Shown here piece after piece: positions 31,827 to 38,336 of a DNA stretch of 39,559 bases. The translations under genes were made by a program, and so were the position numbers. Each line of letters opens with the position of its first letter. The first letter of the stretch is position 1. A model generated the notes under the pieces. It did no database searches, had not been told where the DNA came from, and worked only from the letters and a program-made list of their open reading frames with translations. This DNA is from Patescibacteria group bacterium (GTDB lineage: Bacteria; Patescibacteriota; Minisyncoccia; Phycocordibacterales; UBA5272): NCBI GenBank assembly GCA_030916895.1, contig JAUPVR010000005.1, positions 1 through 39,559 of the forward strand, in the 5' to 3' direction.

Positions 31827-33971
31827 TTAATCCCAAGAAGAAATGATAAGTTCGTTATCATGTTCACTTTTTACGTACTTCCAAATTTCCTCGGTAATAA
31901 AAGGCATGAAAGGATGAAGCACAACAAGCTGTTCACGTAGGAGGGTAAGCAGGAGTGTTTGTGCACTTGCTGTATCCTTATTTTCAAGGATACGAGTTTT
32001 TCTTGTTTCAATGAGGACATCACAAAATGTTTTCCAGAAGTAGTCGTAGATTTTTTCGGAAGCAAGATGAAGGCGATAATTTTCAATGTCGCTTGTAATA
32101 TCTTTTTTAATCGCTTGCCACTTCGTGTACTCCTCTTCATCGTCTTTAGTGAGCGAAACAGGGGACGTGAAGTCCGCTGTTCTTTCCAAAACGAAACGGG
32201 TCGCATTCCAAATTTTATTTGAGAATAATTTGTATGCCTTCACTTTATCTTCACCGAGTTTCAAATCGTTCCCCGCACCATTACCCACAATGAGAGCCAT
32301 GCGAAGTGCATCGGTTCCATACTTATGTGAGAGGTCACGAGGGTCCAGGACGTTCCCGATAGACTTTGACATTTTTCTTCCTTGTGTGTCGCGAATGAGC
32401 CCGTGCAGGTACACTGTCTTAAATGGAACGGTGTTGAGGGCGTACGTTGAAAACAAAATCATACGCGCAACCCAGAAGAATAAAATGTCATGACCTGTTT
32501 CAAGGACATTTGTTGGGTGAAATGTTTTGAAGTCTTGTGTTTCGCTTGGCCACCCGAGCGTGGAAAATGTCCAAAGACCAGACGAGAACCAGGTATCGAG
32601 TGTGTCCTCGTCTTGTTTCCAGTCGTTACCTTTCGGCGCATTGATGTCGCAGTAGATTTCGTCACCCTTATACCAAACAGGAATACGGTGTCCATACCAA
32701 ATTTGTCTGGAGATGCACCAGTCGCGCAAATTATCAATCCAATTGAAATACACTTTTTCAAATCGGCCAGGAAGAATTTCAATCTCATGGGAAGCAACCA
32801 CATCGCGCATTAATTGCTTAAGCGTCGTTGTCTTTCCAAAATGTTTAAATTCCTTGTTAACGTTAACCCACCACTGAAGTTTTGGAAGGGGTTCAACAAC
32901 CGCACCTGTTCGTTGCGCTGTTGGAATATTTTGTACGATATCTTCTTCGTGTATCATAAGATCACTTTCACGAAGCCAGTTCACAATGTATTCACGTGCA
33001 TCGGTTACTTTTTTTCCATTTAGTTCTTCATTTTTAAGTCCGTACATTTTTGCGTACTCATTAATGACTTGCCTACTTTCTAAGTTGTGGCGCTCCTTCA
33101 TGTCCCAGTCAATTGCACTATGTGCTGGGGTTACACCCAAGGCGCCTGTCCCAAAGTCTTTTTCTACTGCTGTGTCGGCGATAATTTTGACTGAAATTGG
33201 GCACCCAGCAAACTCCACATCAAATGTCTTGCCGACATATGTCCTATAGCGTTCATCTTCTGGATGTACCGCAACTGCCGTGTCACCAACTTTTGTTTCT
33301 GGGCGTGTGGTGGATATGGTGATTGGAAAATCTTTAGAATATTTAAATGTATAGAGTTTACCTGCACGTTCTTCTGTAATGGTTTCATCATCGGAAATAG
33401 TGGTTTGACCTTTTGGGTCCCAGTTTACGATGCGTTCTCCACGGTAAATAAGCCCATCATCATACATTTTCTTAAACATAGTACGTACAGCTAGGTTTCG
33501 TTTATCATCTAAGGTAAATGCAAGCCTAGACCAATCTAGAGACGCGCCCATGGTACGAAGTTGGGAAAGAATAGTATTTTGGCTTTCAAGTGCAAACTCA
33601 TTAATGCGACGAAGCATCTCTTCTCTTCCGATGTCATGTCTCGTCTTTCCTTCCTCCTTATAAATCTTTTTCTCCACAACTGATTGTGTAGCAATTGCAG
33701 CATGGTCAGTTCCTGGAAGCCAGAGTGTTTTGTATCCCTGCATACGCTTGAAGCGAATAAAGATGTCTTGAATGGTTGCGGTGAGGGCGTGTCCGGCATG
33801 AAGCGTTCCTGTCACATTTGGCGGAGGAAGAACAATTGTGTACGACCCTTTATCTGTGCGAGGAAGAGTGTCTGGGTTAAAGTACCCACTCGTTTCCCAC
33901 ATCTCGTAAATATTTTTTTCCACCGATTGTGCGTCAAACGGTTTGGTAAGTTGTTCTGGTAATTGCTTCAT
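31827..33971 (-). CDS. valS: Valine--tRNA ligase without the C-terminal coiled-coil arm
   Basis: 714-residue class I synthetase. HIGH-type motif PPPNVTGTLHAGHALT (HAGH at 58-61), CP1 editing domain with STTRPETKVGDTAVAVHPEDERY and GTGALGVTPAHSAIDWDM, catalytic blocks NWIDNLRDWCISRQIWYGHRIPVW and LDTWFSSGLWTFSTLGWP, KMSKS at about residue 533 (GRKMSKSIGNV), and the anticodon-binding helical bundle ending HPFMPFITEEIWKYV...ELIISSWD. Typical bacterial ValRS (about 880-950 residues) continues with a long C-terminal coiled coil that binds the tRNA corner; here the protein stops right after the anticodon domain. Start MKQLPEQLTKPFD fits the family. A CATACT-like box is eight bases upstream of the ATG. 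Confidence 0.95.
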   Translation of the reverse strand: MKQLPEQLTKPFDAQSVEKNIYEMWETSGYFNPDTLPRTDKGSYTIVLPPPNVTGTLHAGHALTATIQDIFIRFKRMQGYKTLWLPGTDHAAIATQSVVEKKIYKEEGKTRHDIGREEMLRRINEFALESQNTILSQLRTMGASLDWSRLAFTLDDKRNLAVRTMFKKMYDDGLIYRGERIVNWDPKGQTTISDDETITEERAGKLYTFKYSKDFPITISTTRPETKVGDTAVAVHPEDERYRTYVGKTFDVEFAGCPISVKIIADTAVEKDFGTGALGVTPAHSAIDWDMKERHNLESRQVINEYAKMYGLKNEELNGKKVTDAREYIVNWLRESDLMIHEEDIVQNIPTAQRTGAVVEPLPKLQWWVNVNKEFKHFGKTTTLKQLMRDVVASHEIEILPGRFEKVYFNWIDNLRDWCISRQIWYGHRIPVWYKGDEIYCDINAPKGNDWKQDEDTLDTWFSSGLWTFSTLGWPSETQDFKTFHPTNVLETGHDILFFWVARMILFSTYALNTVPFKTVYLHGLIRDTQGRKMSKSIGNVLDPRDLSHKYGTDALRMALIVGNGAGNDLKLGEDKVKAYKLFSNKIWNATRFVLERTADFTSPVSLTKDDEEEYTKWQAIKKDITSDIENYRLHLASEKIYDYFWKTFCDVLIETRKTRILENKDTASAQTLLLTLLREQLVVLHPFMPFITEEIWKYVKSEHDNELIISSWD

Positions 33972-34019
33972 AGGTAAAAAGTATGATACGCTACACGCTA
34001 TTCATTTACTATATATAGG

Positions 34020-34025
34020 TATACT
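34020..34025 (+). promoter_or_regulatory. -10 box of the second SET gene
   Basis: TATACT, 11 bases before the ATG at 34037; it is divergent from valS. Confidence 0.5.
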
Positions 34026-34036
34026 AACATATTCAT

Positions 34037-34567
34037 ATGGGAAAGACATCGAAAGCAAAACAGTCAAAAATTTTAAGACAAGGTTCAAAAAAAGCTGAAA
34101 CACTTAGTAAAAAAATTTCACCAAATACAAAAAATCTTCCAGACCACCATTTTAAATTGGTAAAAGTAAAACGCGGATTAGATGGTCTTGGTTTGTTTGC
34201 GGGGGAAGACATTAAAAAAGGTGAAATCATTATCGAATACATTGGTACTATTTTAAATAAAGAAGAGGCGGAGAAAGTAACAACAAGTATGTACCTCTTT
34301 GAAGTAAATCGAAATAAAACAATTGATGGTTCTGTGAGATGGAATATTGCGCGATACGCAAACCATGCATGTGATCCAGAAGGAAATGCAGAAAGTGATA
34401 TTAAGAAAGGGCGTGTTTTTATTAAGGCGATTAAGAATATTAAAGAAGGGGATGAAATTCTTTATGATTATGGTGAGGAGTTTGTTAAAGAATATATTGC
34501 TCCAAAAGGTTGTCGTTGTCGCGCTGTTAAACATGATTACGGCGCAAAAGGTCATGTTAGTAAGTAA
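34037..34567 (+). CDS. SET-domain lysine methyltransferase-like protein (second copy)
   Basis: 176 residues. Basic, Lys-rich N-terminal 35 residues (MGKTSKAKQSKILRQGSKKA...), then a compact SET domain: GLGLFAGEDIKKGEIIIEYIG (N-SET), WNIARYANHACDPEGNAE (NHAC pseudoknot, 109-112), KEGDEILYDYGEEF (catalytic Tyr region), and a Cys-containing tail (GCRCRAVKHD) that may be a reduced post-SET motif. It is a paralogue of the gene at 6458, with a different N-terminus. Substrate unknown; the next gene encodes a 24-residue lysine-rich peptide, and a nucleotidyltransferase with a lysine-rich tail is encoded 3 kb away. Ends in a strong hairpin terminator. Confidence 0.85.
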   Translation: MGKTSKAKQSKILRQGSKKAETLSKKISPNTKNLPDHHFKLVKVKRGLDGLGLFAGEDIKKGEIIIEYIGTILNKEEAEKVTTSMYLFEVNRNKTIDGSVRWNIARYANHACDPEGNAESDIKKGRVFIKAIKNIKEGDEILYDYGEEFVKEYIAPKGCRCRAVKHDYGAKGHVSK

Positions 34568-34866
34568 GGGTAAATTAAACTTACATAAAGAATAGTAAAA
34601 ATAAATGAGGCCCTTTCCAGGGTCTCATTTATTTTTACTATTCTTGTAGTTCTTATCTTTTGCAAATAATTCGCATTTGCAAAAATAGAAAGAATAAATT
34701 TTTTCACCTTGATGTACGATTAAAAAGTTATCCACAGAAAAATATTTGTAATCACTTGTTTGCGCGCGTATGAATGTCATACTTATATATAGAGAGTACG
34801 ATCATGGTCGTGATCAAATAAATCATTACGTAATAACTCTCTTATTTGTATAACATAAACAAAATT
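34568..34866. other. 299-bp AT-rich intergenic region
   Basis: After the SET terminator it holds a 10-bp hairpin TTTTGCAAAT/ATTTGCAAAA (34658-34684), one perfect DnaA-box-like TTATCCACA (34728-34736), an interrupted palindrome GATCA/TGATC (34800-34815) and a TATAAC-like -10 (34849-34854) before the small gene at 34867. No further reading frame of interest seen. Confidence 0.45.
34588..34645 (+). terminator. Terminator of the second SET gene
   Basis: 26-bp stem (34588-34613 / 34620-34645) with one G-T pair and a 6-base loop. Confidence 0.85.
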
Positions 34867-34941
34867 ATGGCAGCAAAAAAGAAGGCAGCTAAGAAAAAAG
34901 TTGCAAAGAAGAAGGCTCACAAGAAAGCTAAGCGTGCTTAG
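34867..34941 (+). CDS. 24-residue lysine/alanine-rich basic peptide
   Basis: Very short gene, ATG to TAG. It encodes MAAKKKAAKKKVAKKK followed by AHKKAKRA; 12 of 24 residues are Lys, plus one Arg and one His, the rest mostly Ala. This is the composition of the C-terminal tail of histone H1 and of bacterial H1-like proteins (HctB, AlgP type), and would bind nucleic acid or ribosomal RNA without a fixed fold. It has its own TATAAC-like -10 box and a strong terminator, which makes a translated gene more likely than chance. No SD. A ribosomal protein remnant is an alternative. Confidence 0.55.
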   Translation: MAAKKKAAKKKVAKKKAHKKAKRA

Positions 34942-34965
34942 TTAGTTCTTGAGAAGCAAGACTTC

Positions 34966-35009
34966 GAAAAAGAAAAAATCCACGCTCCCACGTGGATTTT
35001 TTCTTTTTC
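34966..35009 (+). terminator. Terminator of the lysine-rich peptide gene
   Basis: 19-bp perfect stem (34966-34984 / 34991-35009) with a 6-base loop and a T-rich 3' arm. Confidence 0.88.
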
Positions 35010-35059
35010 CTCGCCACCAGGTATGCCATATTTTTTGAGTACCATTTTTTAGTATTTTG

Positions 35060-35068
35060 TGGTAGTAT
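35060..35068 (+). promoter_or_regulatory. Extended -10 promoter of secA
   Basis: TGGTAGTAT, nine bases before the ATG at 35078. Confidence 0.55.
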
Positions 35069-35077
35069 TATTTGACT

Positions 35078-37603
35078 ATGTCGTTTATTTCTAAGGCGGT
35101 TCAGGCGGTTTTTCCTCCAGAATCTGTGAAGCTTATAAAGAAACTTGAACCTAAGGTTGAGGAAGTTTTTGCATACGAGGAGGAGTTTAAATTGTTATCA
35201 GATGAAGAATTGAAAGCTCGTAGTCTTTCACTTAGAGAGAGGGTTCAGGAAGAACTTATAAATGTTTCAAAAGAGGAACTCAAGAAAATTGAAAAGAAAG
35301 TTCTTGATGAGGTGTTACCAGAAGCATTTGCACTTGTACGAGAGTCCGCACGAAGAACACTTAAGATGATGCACTATCGTGTGCAGGTGGTCGGTGGAAT
35401 CTTGCTTAATGAAGGGCACATTGCTGAAATGCGAACCGGTGAAGGAAAGACGCTCGTTGCGACACTCCCCGCATACCTTAATGCTCTTACAGGTAGAGGT
35501 GTGCACATTGTGACCGTAAATGATTACCTCTCAAGACGTGACGCAGTGTGGATGGGGCAGGTGTATGACATGCTTGGTCTCTCGACATCTGTCATTAATC
35601 ATCAATCATCATACCGATACGATAGTACCCACCTTTCAGAGGAAGAAAATAAGGAAGAAGATGAAAACCGTGATGATGTCGGTTCATATAAGGTTGTGTA
35701 TGATTTTTTGAAACCCTGTTCCAGGCAAGAGGCATATAGTGCAGACATTACCTATGGTACCAACAATGAATTTGGGTTTGACTACCTTCGCGATAATATC
35801 AACTATACAAAAGATGCTCTCGTTCAACGCGAGCACCACTATGCAATCGTTGACGAAATTGACTCTATATTAATAGACGAAGCAAGAACACCTCTTATTA
35901 TTTCTGCGCCCGCGCAAGAATCAAGCGAGATGTATAAAAATTTTGCTCGCATCGCTTCACAACTTATTGAAGGGGACCATTACACAGTAGATGAAAAACA
36001 ACGAGCCATTTCGCTAACTGAAGCTGGTATTTCGTATGCCGAAGAATTGCTTGGTATTTCAAATATCTACTCTGTTTCTGGTATGCAATATGTGCACCAT
36101 TTGGAAACTGCAGTTAAAGCAAAAGCGCTTTTCTTAAAAGAGCGCGAATACGTTGTCCGGGATGACGAGGTTATTATTGTTGATGAATTCACAGGACGAC
36201 TTCAGCCCGGGAGACGCTGGTCAGATGGTTTACATCAAGCAGTTGAAGCAAAGGAAAATGTAAAGATTCAACAAGAATCTCGAACGCTTGCATCGATTAC
36301 CTTCCAAAACTACTTCCGATTCTATGAAAAGCTTGCCGGTATGACAGGTACAGCAGAAACCTCTAAAGAGGAATTTTACAAAGTGTATGGACTTGTTGTA
36401 ACACCGGTACCAACTCACAATAAAAACCAAAGAACAGATCACAATGACCTCATTTTCCAAACAGAGAAAGGAAAATGGAAAGCGCTTGCGCGGAAAATAA
36501 AAGAACTTTATGAAAAAGGTCAACCAGTACTTGTTGGTACTATTTCTATTGAAAAAAACGAAGTACTCTCCAAGTATCTTGAACGTGAAGGTATTCCACA
36601 TGCAGTTTTGAATGCCAAGAATCACGAAGGAGAAGGTGAAATTATCGCTTCCGCTGGAAAACGAGGGGCGGTAACGATTGCAACCAACATGGCTGGTCGT
36701 GGTGTCGACATTAAACTTGGCGGTCCTCAGGCAACACAGGCTGAGCGTGAGGAAGTTCTTCGTTTGGGTGGTTTGTATGTGATTGGTACGGAGCGACACG
36801 AAGCACGACGCATTGATAATCAGTTGCGTGGACGTTCTGGACGACAGGGTGATGTTGGTGAAACACAATTTTTTGTTTCCCTTGAAGATGACCTCATGCG
36901 CGTGTTTGGTTCTTCAAATATTAAGGACATGATGGGACGTTTTGGTATTCCGGAGGATGAACCAATTGATTCAAAAATTGTATCCCGCGCACTTGAAGGC
37001 GCCCAAGAAAAGATTGAAGGATTCCACTTTGATGCTCGTAAACACACGCTTCAGTATGACGATGTTTTGAATCATCAGCGAAGGAGTATCTACGAGAAAC
37101 GTAAGAAAATTTTGTTCCGTAACAAAGAGTACTTCAAGGAGCTCATCGATTCTCTTGTTGCGTACAAGCCGGAGGTGTTCGTACTTATTGAAGATAAGAA
37201 AAAGCAGTATGGGGAAGACGTATTTACAAACGTTGTTTCCATGATGTCACTTCAGGTGATTGATATGTTATGGATGGATCATTTGGACCAGATGGAACAC
37301 ATGCGTTCAAGTGTTAACTTACGCTCATATGGTCAGCGCGATCCGCTTGTTGAATATAAGAAAGAAGGCCTCCGTATGTTTAGAAGTCTCGAACAGTCTA
37401 TGCTTCACGACATTGTGCTTTTTATTGAAAACATTGATGGCGTTTTAGCATCACAGCATAATCAAGAATTGGTCCACCTAGGGAATGGAGCAACAGAAAG
37501 TAAGGAAAAAGTAAAAGCAGGACGCAATGACCCATGTCCATGTGGTTCTGGAAAGAAGGTAAAGAAGTGTGACTGCGAGGAATTTGCTTACTTAAGGAAG
37601 TAG
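35078..37603 (+). CDS. secA: Preprotein translocase ATPase SecA
   Basis: 841-residue motor that drives unfolded preproteins through SecYEG. Walker A MRTGEGKT (118-125), Walker B/DEAD region VDEIDSILIDEARTPLIIS, preprotein cross-linking domain, motif VTIATNMAGRGVDIKLGG and IDNQLRGRSGRQGD of the second nucleotide-binding fold, the helical scaffold, and a C-terminal SEC-C zinc finger RNDPCPCGSGKKVKKCDC. Residues about 175-215 are an extra acidic segment (THLSEEENKEEDENRDD) between VGI-type strand and the conserved DITYGTNNEFGFDYLRDN; E. coli has about a dozen residues there. Start at 35078 chosen over the TTG-initiated frame at 35072, because the box is nine bases away. Possibly cotranscribed with the next gene. 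Confidence 0.97.
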   Translation: MSFISKAVQAVFPPESVKLIKKLEPKVEEVFAYEEEFKLLSDEELKARSLSLRERVQEELINVSKEELKKIEKKVLDEVLPEAFALVRESARRTLKMMHYRVQVVGGILLNEGHIAEMRTGEGKTLVATLPAYLNALTGRGVHIVTVNDYLSRRDAVWMGQVYDMLGLSTSVINHQSSYRYDSTHLSEEENKEEDENRDDVGSYKVVYDFLKPCSRQEAYSADITYGTNNEFGFDYLRDNINYTKDALVQREHHYAIVDEIDSILIDEARTPLIISAPAQESSEMYKNFARIASQLIEGDHYTVDEKQRAISLTEAGISYAEELLGISNIYSVSGMQYVHHLETAVKAKALFLKEREYVVRDDEVIIVDEFTGRLQPGRRWSDGLHQAVEAKENVKIQQESRTLASITFQNYFRFYEKLAGMTGTAETSKEEFYKVYGLVVTPVPTHNKNQRTDHNDLIFQTEKGKWKALARKIKELYEKGQPVLVGTISIEKNEVLSKYLEREGIPHAVLNAKNHEGEGEIIASAGKRGAVTIATNMAGRGVDIKLGGPQATQAEREEVLRLGGLYVIGTERHEARRIDNQLRGRSGRQGDVGETQFFVSLEDDLMRVFGSSNIKDMMGRFGIPEDEPIDSKIVSRALEGAQEKIEGFHFDARKHTLQYDDVLNHQRRSIYEKRKKILFRNKEYFKELIDSLVAYKPEVFVLIEDKKKQYGEDVFTNVVSMMSLQVIDMLWMDHLDQMEHMRSSVNLRSYGQRDPLVEYKKEGLRMFRSLEQSMLHDIVLFIENIDGVLASQHNQELVHLGNGATESKEKVKAGRNDPCPCGSGKKVKKCDCEEFAYLRK

Positions 37604-37608
37604 TTTCG

Positions 37609-37617
37609 TGTTATTCT
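37609..37617 (+). promoter_or_regulatory. Possible extended -10 promoter
   Basis: TGTTATTCT, eight bases before the ATG at 37626, just after the secA stop. Confidence 0.4.
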
Positions 37618-37625
37618 TTGCGTAT

Positions 37626-38252
37626 ATGGCAAAGAAAAAAACAAAATCTCAATCAGCAAAAAAGAAAGTAGTAAAAAAAGTAGTAAAGAAGGTAGTTAAG
37701 AAAGTCATAAAGAAAGTACCCACAAAAAAAGTCTCTCCTAAAAAGAAAGCACAGGTACAAAAGAAAAAACCAGTAGTGGTTGCCGTTTCTGGTGGTTTTG
37801 ATCCAGTACACATTGGTCATGTACGAATGTTTAATGAGGCAAAAGCGCTCGGCGATAAGTTGGTTGTGATTTTAAATAATGATCACTGGATTCGTAAAAA
37901 GAAGGGACAGGAATTCATGCCTGACCACGAAAGAAAAGAAATCATCGAATCATTTTCTTCAGTCGATGAGGTGTTTCTTACAGAACACACTCCAGGTACG
38001 ACCGACATGAGCGTATGTGACGCACTCCGCAAGGTTCGCCCGCATATTTTTGCAAACGGTGGCGACAGACATGCAGAGAATGTTCCAGAAGTTGCTGTGT
38101 GTCGCGATATTAATTGCCAGATGGTGTATAGCATTGGTAAGGGAGGGAAGGTGCAATCAAGTTCATGGTTACTTAAGCGCCACGAGGAGCACAAAATGAA
38201 AATCGCAATACATGACACATTAAAGAGAGCAACAAGAAAGAGAAAGAAATAA
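37626..38252 (+). CDS. Cytidylyltransferase-like nucleotidyltransferase with lysine-rich N-terminal tail
   Basis: 208 residues. Residues 1-48 are a lysine-rich tail (23 Lys of 48) with four tandem VVKK/VIKK units. From residue 50 a complete nucleotidyltransferase fold follows: VAVSGGFDPVHIGHVRMFNEAK (HIGH at 62-65), VILNNDHWIRKKKGQEFMPDHERKEII, FANGGDRHAENVPEVAVCRDI and SSSWLLKRH (ISSSxxxR-type motif). This resembles the HldE/RfaE C-terminal ADP-heptose synthase domain and TagD-like glycerol-3-phosphate cytidylyltransferases. It would join a nucleotide to a sugar phosphate or alditol phosphate for envelope synthesis. The C-terminus (KRATRKRKK) is also basic. The tail may bind nucleic acid, membrane or a methyltransferase; substrate not inferable. 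Confidence 0.8.
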   Translation: MAKKKTKSQSAKKKVVKKVVKKVVKKVIKKVPTKKVSPKKKAQVQKKKPVVVAVSGGFDPVHIGHVRMFNEAKALGDKLVVILNNDHWIRKKKGQEFMPDHERKEIIESFSSVDEVFLTEHTPGTTDMSVCDALRKVRPHIFANGGDRHAENVPEVAVCRDINCQMVYSIGKGGKVQSSSWLLKRHEEHKMKIAIHDTLKRATRKRKK

Positions 38253-38258
38253 AATAAT

Positions 38259-38295
38259 ACACAAAAGATGGCGCCTGCGGCGCCATCTTTTGTGT
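38259..38295 (+). terminator. Terminator after the nucleotidyltransferase gene
   Basis: 17-bp perfect stem (38259-38275 / 38279-38295) with triloop TGC. Confidence 0.88.
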
Positions 38296-38336
38296 TAAAC
38301 TACTAGCTATCAACTACTAACCAGTAACTATTTCGC

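Noticed and set aside
34568-34866. Replication origin
   Set aside because: Only one perfect DnaA-box-like site, no dnaA/dnaN nearby, and the rest of the gap is explained by a terminator, hairpin and promoter.
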